A stretch of 64,000 nucleotides of DNA, from positions 1 to 64,000 of the forward strand of contig NZ_SCMP01000008.1 of assembly GCF_005502935.1 (NCBI RefSeq), written 5' to 3'. The DNA is from Pseudomonas sp. 2FG (lineage in GTDB: Bacteria; Pseudomonadota; Gammaproteobacteria; Pseudomonadales; Pseudomonadaceae). Below the pieces are notes generated by a model. It was not told where the DNA came from. It was given only the letters and a program-made list of their open reading frames with translations, and made no database searches. Shown piece after piece: positions 34,268 through 43,226 of this stretch (the stretch's first letter is position 1; each line of letters begins with the position of its first letter). A program made the position numbers and the translations under genes.

Positions 34268-35389
34268 TCAGCTGTCCAGGTGTGCCACCGCGATCAGGTT
34301 GTGGAAGTGGGCAATGCCGTGTTCGCTGATGCCGCTGCGCTGACGGTCAGCCATGATCCGGCCCTGGCCGCGGTAGCCGCGAGACTTCAGACCCTTCTGC
34401 ACGCTCTCCACCAGGCGCAGGTCTTCCGGACGGAAGACGTCGCGGTACCACTCGATCAGCGCCTGCTGCTCGGGGGTGATGTCCTGGTTGAGGAAGTAGA
34501 TGTCGTAGTGCTGCAGGGTGGTCTCGGCGTCGATCGGGAACTCGTAGATCACGGTCATGAAGTTGCCGCCGGGTGGCGCATTGAACATGGTGCACGGCCA
34601 GGCCCAGAAGCCGCTGTAGGAGGCGTCTTTGAGCGACTCGTCGAACTTGAAGGACTTCTCCGAGGGCTTGGCCTGGCCGTACTGCAGCGACCAATTGGTA
34701 TGCAGGGTGTGGCTGTACTGGCCGACGTCCACCGAGTCGGAAAAGCCTGGGTGCGCCGGCGCGCAGTGGTAGCACTCCATGTAGTTGTCGACGATGGACT
34801 TCCAGTTGGCCGAGGTATCGGTGACGAAGCGCGCCGCCAGGTGCAGGTCGTCGATCACCGGACAGGCTTCGCGCAGACGCTTCTCGAAGCCCGGCAGTTG
34901 CTGTTCGACTGACTCGGCCTCGGCGTTCATGTTGATAAAGATGAAGCCGGCGTATTCCTCCACCTTCAGTTGCACCAGGCTGGAGTTCTCCTTGTCGAAA
35001 TTGACCACGTTATCGCAGTTGCGCGCGTGGGCCAGCTCGCCGTCGAGCTTGAAGGTCCAGGCGTGATACGGGCAGGTGATGACGTTCTTGGCCTTGCCGC
35101 TGCCGCTCAGCAGTTGGTGGCCGCGATGCGGGCAGACGTTGTAGAAGGCGCGCAGCACGCCATCACGGCCCCGCACCACGATGATGCTCTCGCCTATCAC
35201 CTCGCGGGTGATGTAGGCGTTGTTCTCCGCCACTTCGCTGCGGTGCCCGAGGCAGATCCAGCTGTTGGCGAAGATCTTCTCCTGCTCGAATTCGAAAACG
35301 CTCTTGCTGGTGTAGTAGGAGGCCGGGATGGTGTAGGCCTCGTCAGCATTGGCGCAGAAGTCAGGGGCAAGCTGGGCAATCTCGTTCAT
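34268..35389 (-). CDS. cntA: Carnitine monooxygenase oxygenase subunit
   Basis: Rieske oxygenase that splits carnitine into trimethylamine and malic semialdehyde. It is 373 residues, with Rieske ligands C86, H88, C106 and H109 and mononuclear ligands H208 and H213. The bridging residue E205 (NYMECYHCAPAH) has the same number as the functional glutamate I recall for Acinetobacter CntA. CPHRGHQLLSGSGKAKNVIT, then CPYHAWTFKLDG, and RSGISEHGIAHFHNL near the C-terminus are close to that protein. It heads the operon with the dehydrogenase and reductase. Three GTTAAC-containing direct repeats lie upstream. Confidence 0.92.
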   Translation of the reverse strand: MNEIAQLAPDFCANADEAYTIPASYYTSKSVFEFEQEKIFANSWICLGHRSEVAENNAYITREVIGESIIVVRGRDGVLRAFYNVCPHRGHQLLSGSGKAKNVITCPYHAWTFKLDGELAHARNCDNVVNFDKENSSLVQLKVEEYAGFIFINMNAEAESVEQQLPGFEKRLREACPVIDDLHLAARFVTDTSANWKSIVDNYMECYHCAPAHPGFSDSVDVGQYSHTLHTNWSLQYGQAKPSEKSFKFDESLKDASYSGFWAWPCTMFNAPPGGNFMTVIYEFPIDAETTLQHYDIYFLNQDITPEQQALIEWYRDVFRPEDLRLVESVQKGLKSRGYRGQGRIMADRQRSGISEHGIAHFHNLIAVAHLDS

Positions 35390-35448
35390 CGCATTGTCCT
35401 CGGTGAACAGGGCTGTGTCCGGCCCCGTTATCCTATGTTTTTATTGTC

Positions 35449-35600
35449 ACTACCGGTTAACAGGGCAAGCCCAGAAATAGCGAACAGTCCGGCAACCGAA
35501 TCGGCTTCTACTCGTTGTCTTTCCCGGTCGCTGAACCGACCAAGCGGCTGGGATTTACAATTTTAATAACTACAAGTTAACAACAACTGTAGGTTAACAG
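35449..35600. promoter_or_regulatory. Three 15-base direct repeats upstream of cntA
   Basis: Repeats begin at 35449, 35569 and 35586 and share the pattern ACT-N4-GTTAACA with small differences in the middle. The last two lie 17 bases apart. The third is itself partly palindromic (AACTGT...ACAGTT). The region is A/T-rich and begins 60 bases upstream of the cntA start. This looks like the operator set of a carnitine-responsive regulator; the protein that binds is unknown. Confidence 0.55.
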
Positions 35601-35665
35601 TTTATTCCTGTATTCCAGCCCGCGCAAGACCACTGGGCAACTCGGGTTATCGTCCGTCGAAGTGA

Positions 35666-36040
35666 GGAGGCGGCTCGTCCGCTGGTACGCAACGGCTTGT
35701 CCTTAGGGCAGCGCTACTCGTGGGCTTCGATACCCAACTGGCTAAAGCCATGCCAGAAGCTTTTGCCGAAGCGGAAAACCAAGTGCCGGCCCTGTTGCTC
35801 GATAGCCTGCGTGAGCAGTGGCGTCGCGTGCTCAAGTTGGACGAGGCGATTCAAGCTTTGTAGTTTTTGTCGGATACTCCCGCGGTACAGTTTCGGTACA
35901 GCCCCGAGCCGCTTGACCAAGGAACGCAGTATCGCGACTACCGTAAAAACACCTTTCGGCACTGGGTAAACGGTCCTCCACAAGACGCGCTGGGCGTTCA
36001 AGCGGCCGCGCTGCTCGACTGCTTACACCACCCCCGCTAA
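35666..36040 (+). pseudogene. Transposase-like scar (IS110-type?) plus unidentified fragment
   Basis: One frame runs 35666-35863 and ends at TAG 35861; its part LAKAMPEAFAEAENQVPALL, then LDSLREQWRRVLKLDEAIQAL, resembles the linker region of IS110-family transposases. The same frame continues after the stop as FRYSPEPLDQGTQYRDYRKN, then TFRHWVNGPPQDALGVQAAA, to TAA at 36040, with no family I recognise. Both are broken pieces. Active-site motifs are absent. Identification as IS110 is from memory and tentative. Confidence 0.4.
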
Positions 36041-36085
36041 ACACCGAACGTGCATAATGCACCTGACCCACAGGCGCCTTGCACT

Positions 36086-37894
36086 ATGACCCGATCCGCT
36101 CCCCATCGCCCGCGCTGGCGCAGCTTGCTGCTGCTGGCCCTGCTGCTGACGCCCTTGCTCTGGCCAGTGCAACAACTGGCCGAGCGCTACTACAGCAGCG
36201 AACTGCTCGAGCAAAACCGCCAGACCCTCGACCTCTACGTCGCCAACCTGCTCGGCACCCTGCACCGCTTCGAGGTGCTGCCGCAGATTCTCGGCGACCT
36301 GCCCGCCCTGCGCGGCATGCTGCTCCAGCCGCAAGAGCCCGCCGCGCTGAACGGCGCCAACCGTTTGCTGAAACGGATGCGCGAGCAGACCGGCGCCGAC
36401 GTGATCTACCTGATGGACCCCAGCGGCAAGACCCTGGCCGCGTCCAACTGGGATCAGGGCGACTCCTTCGTCGGCCGCAACTTCGCCTTCCGCCCGTATT
36501 TCCGCGAGGCCATAGCCGGACGGCTGGGGCGCTTCTTCGGTCTCGGCACCACCTCCGGCAAGCGCGGCTACTTCTTCGCCGCCGCGGTGCAGGACGGCGA
36601 GCAGACCCTCGGCGTGCTGGTGGTCAAGGTCGACCTGGACGATATCGAAACGCTGTGGGGCAACACCCCCGAGCAGTTGCTGGTGACCGACGGCAACGGC
36701 GTGGTGATCCTCACCTCGCGCCCGGACTGGCGTTTTCGCGCTAGCCGCCCGCTGGATGCGGCCGAGCGCGCGGCCATCGCCATTAACCAGCCCTATCCGA
36801 GCCAGGCACCGAGCCCGTTGGCTCTCGACGAGACCGCCTGGATCACCCAGAGCCGCGCGTTGCCAGAGACCGGCTGGACCGTCAGCATCCTCGCACCCAG
36901 CGCGCAGGTCGCCCGCCCGGTGCGGACCGCCGTGGCCATAGGCGCGGCCACCCTGCTGGTGCTGATCCTGCTGCTCGGCCTGTTGCTGCAGCGCCGTCGG
37001 CATTACCTCGAGCGCATCGCCCTGGACGCCCGCGCCCGCCGCGAACTGGAAATCCGCGTGCTGGAGCGCACCCGCGATCTCGAGGCGCTGAACAGCCGCC
37101 TGAAGGATGAAGTGCTGGAGCGCGAGCACGCCCAGCAGGAACTGCTGCAGGCCCAGGACGAACTGGTACAGGCCGGCAAGCTGTCCGCCCTCGGCACCAT
37201 GTCGGCGAGCATCAGCCACGAACTGAATCAGCCACTGGCGGCCATCCGCAGTTATGCGGAAAACGCCGGGGTTCTGCTCGACCACCAGCGCACCGACGAG
37301 GTGCGCGGCAACCTCAAACTGATCGGCGAACTGACCGCGCGCATGGCCTCGATCATCGCCCACCTGCGCGCCTTCGCCCGCCGCGATCGGCATGCCCCGG
37401 AAAGCGTGGCCCTGCAGCCGGCCCTGGATGACGCCCTGGCACTGCTGGCCAAGCGCCGGCGGGCGATGGAGGTGGAACTGATCCGCGACCTGCCGGATGC
37501 CACGCTCTGGGTCCAGGCCGGCGAAACGCGGCTGCGCCAGGTGCTCGGCAATCTGCTGGCAAACGCCCTCGACGCACTGAGCGAAAAGGCCCCGCCACGG
37601 CGCATCTGGCTGAGCGCCGCACAGACCGCCGATGGTATCCAACTGACCCTGCGCGACAACGGCCCGGGCTTCTCCGTCGAAGCCTTGAGCCGTGCCCGCG
37701 AACCGTTCTTCACCACCAAGACCAGCGCCCAAGGCCTCGGCCTCGGCCTGGCGATTTGCGATACCCTGATGCGCGCCCTCGGCGGTGAGCTGCTGCTGGC
37801 CAACCACCCTGAAGGCGGCGCGCTGCTGACCCTACGCTTACGCGCCGCCGCGCCGGGCGTCAACCTCCAGCCCTCCGAGGATCACTCTGCATGA
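36086..37894 (+). CDS. dctB: C4-dicarboxylate sensor histidine kinase
   Basis: Membrane sensor that phosphorylates DctD in response to succinate, fumarate or malate. It is about 602 residues from ATG 36086. It has an N-terminal membrane helix, a periplasmic PAS-like sensor (DVIYLMDPSGKTLAASNWDQ, then RNFAFRPYFREAI), a second helix (about 280-305), a coiled-coil linker (RRELEIRVLERTRDLEALNS), the HisKA box SISHELNQPLAA with H378, and HATPase motifs NLLANALDAL, DNGPGFS and GLGLGLAICDTL. A GTG at 36050 is in frame. It overlaps dctD as ATGA. No dctPQM or dctA gene lies downstream in this window. Confidence 0.88.
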   Translation: MTRSAPHRPRWRSLLLLALLLTPLLWPVQQLAERYYSSELLEQNRQTLDLYVANLLGTLHRFEVLPQILGDLPALRGMLLQPQEPAALNGANRLLKRMREQTGADVIYLMDPSGKTLAASNWDQGDSFVGRNFAFRPYFREAIAGRLGRFFGLGTTSGKRGYFFAAAVQDGEQTLGVLVVKVDLDDIETLWGNTPEQLLVTDGNGVVILTSRPDWRFRASRPLDAAERAAIAINQPYPSQAPSPLALDETAWITQSRALPETGWTVSILAPSAQVARPVRTAVAIGAATLLVLILLLGLLLQRRRHYLERIALDARARRELEIRVLERTRDLEALNSRLKDEVLEREHAQQELLQAQDELVQAGKLSALGTMSASISHELNQPLAAIRSYAENAGVLLDHQRTDEVRGNLKLIGELTARMASIIAHLRAFARRDRHAPESVALQPALDDALALLAKRRRAMEVELIRDLPDATLWVQAGETRLRQVLGNLLANALDALSEKAPPRRIWLSAAQTADGIQLTLRDNGPGFSVEALSRAREPFFTTKTSAQGLGLGLAICDTLMRALGGELLLANHPEGGALLTLRLRAAAPGVNLQPSEDHSA

Positions 37895-39300
37895 GTACGG
37901 ACAACGCCATCGACAGCCGCACCCAGGTCCTGCTGATCGACGACGACCCGCACCTGCGCCAGGCGCTCGGCCAAACCCTCGACCTGGCCGGGCTCAAGGT
38001 GCTCACCCTGGCCGATGCGCAGGGTCTGGCCAAACGCATCGAGCGCGACTGGCCGGGAGTGGTGGTCAGCGATATCCGCATGCCGGGGCTCGATGGCCTG
38101 CAACTGCTCGAGCAATTGCATGAGCAAGATGCCGAGCTGCCGGTGCTGCTGATCACCGGCCACGGCGACGTGCCGCTGGCCGTGCAGGCGATGCGCAGCG
38201 GGGCTTACGACTTCTTGGAAAAGCCCTTTCCCAGCGACGATCTGCTCGACAGCGTGCGCCGCGCCCTGGCGCTACGCCGTCTGGTGCTGGACAACCGCAG
38301 CCTGCGCTTGGCCCTGGCTGACCGCCAGGCCTTGAGTGTCCGGCTGCTCGGCCAATCGCCGGCGATCCTACGTTTACGTGCGCAGATTGGCGCACTCGCG
38401 GCGATCAACACCGACGTGCTGATCCTCGGCGAAACCGGCAGCGGCAAGGAAGTGGTCGCCCGTGCGCTGCACGACCTGTCCAGCCGCCGCAGCGGCCCCT
38501 TCGTCGCCATCAACGCTGGCGCGCTGGCCGAATCGGTGGTGGAAAGCGAACTGTTCGGCCACGAACCCGGCGCCTTCACCGGCGCGCAAAAGCGCCGCAT
38601 CGGTAAGTTCGAATTCGCCAATGGCGGCACCCTGTTCCTCGACGAAATCGAGAGCATGAGCCTGGAGGTGCAGGTCAAGCTGTTACGCCTGTTGCAGGAG
38701 CGGGTGGTCGAGCGCCTCGGCGGCAATCAGCTGATTCCTTTGGATATCCGCGTGATCGCCGCGAGCAAGGAGGATCTGCGCCAGGCGGCCGATCAAGGGC
38801 GCTTCCGCGCGGACCTCTACTACCGGCTGAACGTCGCCCCGCTGCGTATTCCAGCGCTGCGCGAGCGCGCCGAGGATGCCTTGCTGCTGTTCCAGCACTT
38901 CGCCGACGCCGCCAGCGCCCGCCACGGCTTGCCGGCCCACCGGCTGCAACCCGGGCAACGCGCCCTGCTGTTGCGGCATACCTGGCCGGGCAATGTGCGT
39001 GAATTGCAGAACGTCGCCGAACGCTTCGCGCTAGGTCTCGATCTGGGTCTCGATTCGGACCTGGAGCCGGCGCCGAACGGCAACCGGCCCAATCTGCCGG
39101 CCATAAGCGGCGGCTTGAGCGAACAGGTCGAGGCCTTCGAGCGCGCCTTGATTGCCGCCGAACTGGCGCGCCCGCACGGCTCGCTACGCAGCCTGGCCGA
39201 AGCCCTGGGCGTTCCGCGCAAGACCCTGCACGACAAACTGCGCAAGCACGGCCTGAACTTCACCGACGCTGGCGGCCCTGCCACAGAAGAGCTGGATTGA
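37891..39300 (+). CDS. dctD: Sigma-54-dependent response regulator for C4-dicarboxylate transport
   Basis: NtrC-family activator of 469 residues. The receiver has phosphoacceptor D61 (VVVSDIRMPG) with the acidic DDD at 17-19 and the conserved K of LEKPF. The AAA+ domain has GETGSGKE (Walker A) and GAFTGA, the loop that contacts sigma-54. The C-terminal Fis-type HTH reads SLRSLAEALGVPRKTLHDKL. It would activate sigma-54 promoters of dicarboxylate transport genes, which are not in this window. Malate from carnitine breakdown is a C4-dicarboxylate, which may or may not explain its position. Confidence 0.9.
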   Translation: MSTDNAIDSRTQVLLIDDDPHLRQALGQTLDLAGLKVLTLADAQGLAKRIERDWPGVVVSDIRMPGLDGLQLLEQLHEQDAELPVLLITGHGDVPLAVQAMRSGAYDFLEKPFPSDDLLDSVRRALALRRLVLDNRSLRLALADRQALSVRLLGQSPAILRLRAQIGALAAINTDVLILGETGSGKEVVARALHDLSSRRSGPFVAINAGALAESVVESELFGHEPGAFTGAQKRRIGKFEFANGGTLFLDEIESMSLEVQVKLLRLLQERVVERLGGNQLIPLDIRVIAASKEDLRQAADQGRFRADLYYRLNVAPLRIPALRERAEDALLLFQHFADAASARHGLPAHRLQPGQRALLLRHTWPGNVRELQNVAERFALGLDLGLDSDLEPAPNGNRPNLPAISGGLSEQVEAFERALIAAELARPHGSLRSLAEALGVPRKTLHDKLRKHGLNFTDAGGPATEELD

Positions 39301-39674
39301 ATGAGCGGATAAGGCGAGCGCAGTGTCCGTAGGCTGGGCATCGCCTTGGGCTCAGCAGCAACCTAACTCGCTACTTCCGCACCTCTCGACATGCTCCTGC
39401 TGAGCGTTCTGCGGATATCAGAACCTCTCCCATACCCGCCCGGCAAGCAGAGCCCCTATCCGCCGTAAGGTCTTGACGCAGCGCGACCTTGGCCGCGACA
39501 GTGACTCACAAGTCACTAATCTCGTCAGCATAGTCATCTCGATCATTCGAACAGACCCCCTAACGCCGCAAACGGGTCCGACGCTCTTCAGGTTAACCAG
39601 CCGACTATCGACAAGCGTCCACAGCCTCATCTGAGCTTGTTATAGATTTTCTATTTGAAGGAGTTTTCTGAGTT
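39301..39674. other. 374-base gap before fabY
   Basis: No intact gene is seen. It should carry the fabY promoter; GAAGGAG at 39656-39662 is the fabY Shine-Dalgarno. A short palindrome TGACT...AGTCA occurs near 39501-39516. Short open frames on either strand show no family resemblance. Confidence 0.5.
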
Positions 39675-41582
39675 ATGTCTCGCTTACCCGTGATTGTTGG
39701 TTTCGGTGGTTATAACGCCGCGGGCCGCAGCTCCTTTCACCATGGCTTCCGCCGCACCGTGATCGAATCCATGGATCTCCAGGCCCGCCAGGAAACCTTG
39801 GCCGGGTTGGCGGTGATGATGAAGCTGGTGGAAGTCGTGGATGGCGACTACCTCTCGCTCGAGGGTGCGCCGCTGACCCTGGCGGAGATCGAGGCGCAGC
39901 TTGCCGAGCAGATCCTCGCCTCGACCCTGGTGCGGCGCATTGAAAAGCAGCACCTCGACGTGGATGCCGCCCATTGGCAGAAATCCATCACGGTCTACGG
40001 TACGGCCGGCAACCAGCTGAGCTTCACCACCCCGCGCAAGCAACTGCCCGAACCGATTCCGGCCAATTGGTCGGTTGAGCCGATTGACGCACTCGATGTT
40101 CGCGTGACCCTGCACGACAGCTGTGACTTCAAGGTCGATAGCTATCGCGCCTTGCCGGTGAAGTCGGCCGGGCAGTTACCGACCGGGTTCGAGCCGGGCG
40201 AGCTGTATAACTCTCGCTTTCATCCGCGCGGGCTGCAAATGACCATTGTCGGCGTGACCGACGCCCTGCGCTCCACCGGCCTGGCCTGGAAAACCATTGT
40301 CGATCGGGTCGAGCCGGATGAAATCGCCGTGTTCGCCGGCAGCATCATGAGCCAGCTCGATGAAAACGGCTTCGGCGGCCTGATGCAATCGCGCCTCAAA
40401 GGCGGCCGGGTCACCGCCAAGCAGCTGGCACTGGGCCTGAACAGCATGCCCGCCGACTTCATCAACGCCTATGTGCTGGGCAGTGTCGGCACCACCGGCA
40501 GCATCACCGGCGCTTGCGCGACCTTCCTCTATAACCTGCAAAAAGCGGTCGATCTGATTGGCTCGGGACGCACGCGGGTGGCCATAGTCGGCAACAGCGA
40601 GGCGCCGATCAACCAGGAGTGTATCGATGGCTATGGCGCCATGGGCGCCCTGGCCACCGAAGACGGCCTGCGCCACATCGAAGGCCGCGACGACGTCGAC
40701 TTCCGCCGTGCCAGCCGGCCGTTCGGCGAGAACTGCGGCTTTACCCTGGCCGAATCCAGCCAGTTCGTGGTGCTGATGGACGATGCCCTGGCGCTCGAAC
40801 TCGGCGCCGACATTCATGGCGCCGTGCCGGATGTGTTCATCAACGCCGACGGCTTCAAGAAGTCCATTTCCGCCCCCGGCCCGGGCAATTACCTGACCGT
40901 CGCCAAAGCCGTCGCCAGTGCCGTGCAGTTGGTCGGGCTGGAAGCAGTGCAGCAGCGCAGCTTCGTTCATGCGCACGGCTCCAGTACCCCGGCTAACCGG
41001 GTGACCGAGTCGGAACTGCTGGACCGCATCGCCGGCACGTTCGGCATTGAGCACTGGCCGGTGACTGCGGTGAAGGCCTTTGTCGGCCACTCGCTGGCCA
41101 CCGCCAGTGGCGACCAGTTGATCTCCGCTCTGGGCTCGTTCAAGTACGGCATCATTCCCGGTATCAAGACCATCGATGCGGTGGCCCAAGACGTGCACCA
41201 GCAGCACCTGCAGATTGCCACCGAGGATCGGCGGGTCGGAGAAAGCCACCTGGATGTGTGCGTGATCAACTCCAAAGGCTTTGGCGGCAACAATGCCAGC
41301 GGCGTAGTGCTAGCGCCGCACGTGGTCAACAAGATGCTGCGCAAGCGTTATGGCCAGGCGGCCTTCACGGCCTACTGCGAGCGGCGCGAGCAGACCCGCG
41401 CGGCGGCGCAGCGCTATGACCAGCAGGCGCTGAAGGGGCAGCTCGATATCATTTACAACTTTGGCCAGGATCAGATCGACGATAAGGCCATCGAGATAAC
41501 GCCAGAAAGTATTACCGTGCCCGGCTTTGCCCAGCCGCTGATCTTCAAGAAAGATCGGCGCTATCTGGATATGCTCGACTGA
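39675..41582 (+). CDS. fabY: Beta-ketoacyl-ACP synthase FabY (fatty-acid initiation)
   Basis: Condenses acetyl-CoA with malonyl-ACP to start fatty-acid synthesis in pseudomonads, replacing FabH. It is 635 residues, close to the P. aeruginosa protein. The thiolase-fold active site is C281 (GSITGACATF), H434 (VHAHGSSTPANR) and H472 (KAFVGHSLATASG). The N-terminus MSRLPVIVGFGGYNAAGRSS is a FabY hallmark. It is a stand-alone gene with cysQ-nudE convergent downstream, as I recall from P. aeruginosa PA5174-PA5176. Confidence 0.93.
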   Translation: MSRLPVIVGFGGYNAAGRSSFHHGFRRTVIESMDLQARQETLAGLAVMMKLVEVVDGDYLSLEGAPLTLAEIEAQLAEQILASTLVRRIEKQHLDVDAAHWQKSITVYGTAGNQLSFTTPRKQLPEPIPANWSVEPIDALDVRVTLHDSCDFKVDSYRALPVKSAGQLPTGFEPGELYNSRFHPRGLQMTIVGVTDALRSTGLAWKTIVDRVEPDEIAVFAGSIMSQLDENGFGGLMQSRLKGGRVTAKQLALGLNSMPADFINAYVLGSVGTTGSITGACATFLYNLQKAVDLIGSGRTRVAIVGNSEAPINQECIDGYGAMGALATEDGLRHIEGRDDVDFRRASRPFGENCGFTLAESSQFVVLMDDALALELGADIHGAVPDVFINADGFKKSISAPGPGNYLTVAKAVASAVQLVGLEAVQQRSFVHAHGSSTPANRVTESELLDRIAGTFGIEHWPVTAVKAFVGHSLATASGDQLISALGSFKYGIIPGIKTIDAVAQDVHQQHLQIATEDRRVGESHLDVCVINSKGFGGNNASGVVLAPHVVNKMLRKRYGQAAFTAYCERREQTRAAAQRYDQQALKGQLDIIYNFGQDQIDDKAIEITPESITVPGFAQPLIFKKDRRYLDMLD

Positions 41583-41598
41583 AGCGCAGCACCTCCGT

Positions 41599-41645
41599 GT
41601 AGGAGCGGGCCATGCCCGCGAAGCTTGGGCGTTGCCCGCTCCTAC
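41599..41645. repeat. REP-type hairpin between fabY and cysQ
   Basis: GTAGGAGCGGGC at 41599 pairs with GCCCGCTCCTAC ending at 41645, with a GC-rich middle. GTAGGAGCG hairpins of this type are dispersed through Pseudomonas genomes. Partial relatives are seen near 62497 (GTAGGAGCGACCC) and 63666 (GTAGGAGTCAGCG). It lies between convergent genes and may also end both transcripts. Confidence 0.75.
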
Positions 41646-41668
41646 GGGATGCGTGAAGCGTTGAGCGG

Positions 41669-42505
41669 CTAATCCAGGGCGCGGGCCAGCTGCAGCAATT
41701 CGGCGCGCCATTCGGCAGCCGCCGGCAGGGCCAGGAAGGACGGATTGAGGAAGGACTCCCGCGCCTCGTAGGTCAAGGGCATGCCCTTGAGATCCAGCAC
41801 CTCGCCGCCGGCGCCTTCGAGCACGCCTTGCGCCGCCGCGGTATCCCACTGCGAGGTGGGCGCCAGGCGCGGATAGCAATCCGCCGCGCCTTCGGCGAGC
41901 AGGCAGAACTTCAACGAACTGCCGACACTGGCCAGTTGCACATCACCGAAGCGCTCGCTCAAGCCGGCCAGTAACCGCTCCTGCGCCGGGCTGGAATGCC
42001 GGCGGCTGGCAACCAGGGTGAAGGCCTCGCTCGGCGCAGTCCGCACCGCGACCGCGGCGACCTCGCCGTCCGCCTCCGCGCGCCAAGCCCCCAGGCCGGC
42101 ACCGCCGTAATAGTAGCGACCGGTGGTGGGCATGCCGACCACGCCAAACAGCACACGACCGTGCTCGATCAGCGCCACATTGACGGTGAACTCCTCGCTG
42201 CCGCCGATAAATTCCTTGGTGCCATCCAGCGGATCGACCAGCCACCAACGCGTCCACTGCCCGCGCTCGCTCAGGGGAATATCCGCCGCCTCCTCGGACA
42301 ACACCGGAATGCTCGGCTCGAGCGCCGTCAGCCCAGCGACCAGCACGTGATGGGCGGCCAGATCGGCGGCGGTGACCGGCGAGGCATCGGCCTTGGCCGT
42401 GACCGCCACGCCCGAACGCCAATGCGGCAGGATGGCCTCACCCGCCCGCCGGGCCAGCTCGATGACGGGCGCTAGATAGGGGTGGCCGAGGTGTGCGGCG
42501 CTCAT
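41669..42505 (-). CDS. cysQ: 3'(2'),5'-bisphosphate nucleotidase
   Basis: Hydrolyses 3'-phosphoadenosine 5'-phosphate, a by-product of sulfate assimilation, to AMP and phosphate. It is 278 residues. The inositol-monophosphatase fold motifs are all visible: SEEAADIP, WLVDPLDGTKEFIGGSEEFT (metal-binding DPLDGT) and APTSQWDTAAAQGVLEGAGG near the C-terminus. It overlaps nudE by ATGA, so the two are coupled. Confidence 0.93.
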   Translation of the reverse strand: MSAAHLGHPYLAPVIELARRAGEAILPHWRSGVAVTAKADASPVTAADLAAHHVLVAGLTALEPSIPVLSEEAADIPLSERGQWTRWWLVDPLDGTKEFIGGSEEFTVNVALIEHGRVLFGVVGMPTTGRYYYGGAGLGAWRAEADGEVAAVAVRTAPSEAFTLVASRRHSSPAQERLLAGLSERFGDVQLASVGSSLKFCLLAEGAADCYPRLAPTSQWDTAAAQGVLEGAGGEVLDLKGMPLTYEARESFLNPSFLALPAAAEWRAELLQLARALD

Positions 42506-43080
42506 GCTTGCTCTCCCGGCATGAAGTCCCCGCGCTGGGTCAACAGATCCCGCGCCAGGTACAGCGCGGCCAACGCCCGGCCTTCGCTGAATTGCGGGTG
42601 CTGCACCAGGCTGGAGATTTCCCGCAGGTTGACCCGCTCCACGCCCAGCGGTTCCGGCTCATCGCCCGGCAGGCTTTCCGGGTACAGATCGCGGGCCAGC
42701 ACCACCTGAATTTTCTGACTCATATAACCCGGCGATAGCGACAGCTCGGTCAGCAGCTCCAACCGCCGCGCGCCAAACCCTGCCTCTTCCTTGAGCTCAC
42801 GGTTGGCGGCGGCCAGGACGTCCTCGCCCGGCTCGATCAGGCCCTTGGGCAGGGACAGCTGGTAATCGTCGGTGCCGGCGCAGTATTCCTCCACCAGCAA
42901 CACATGCTCGGCATCCACCAGCGCCACTATCATCACCGCTCCATAGCCCGCCCCCTTGCCCACCAACCGCTCGTAGGTGCGCTCGACGCCATTGGCGAAG
43001 CGCAACTGCAGCTCTTCGACGCGAAACAGGCGACTACTGGCGACTATCTCGCGGGCGAGTACGGTGGGTTTCTGACGCAT
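42502..43080 (-). CDS. nudE: ADP-compound (NADH/ADP-ribose) Nudix hydrolase
   Basis: Nudix hydrolase that cleaves ADP-ribose and NADH-type dinucleotides. It is 192 residues from ATG 43080, which has AAGGAG upstream; the in-frame Met further up lacks support. The Nudix box GLIEPGEDVLAAANRELKEE, then AGFGA, fits G-x5-E-x7-REUxEExGU. It is first in the operon with cysQ, matching the known gene order of pseudomonads. Confidence 0.92.
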   Translation of the reverse strand: MRQKPTVLAREIVASSRLFRVEELQLRFANGVERTYERLVGKGAGYGAVMIVALVDAEHVLLVEEYCAGTDDYQLSLPKGLIEPGEDVLAAANRELKEEAGFGARRLELLTELSLSPGYMSQKIQVVLARDLYPESLPGDEPEPLGVERVNLREISSLVQHPQFSEGRALAALYLARDLLTQRGDFMPGEQA

Positions 43081-43226
43081 GGGACGGCTCCTTGGCGTGA
43101 CCTGGCGGGTTATCATACCGCGACCGTTGCGCTTATCGCCGTGACAGATTTCGCCTAGGCGACCGTTGCCGGCTCAATCGCGCCACTCGCAAGCAATCCG
43201 CCATCAGAACCGCACAAGAAGCCACC

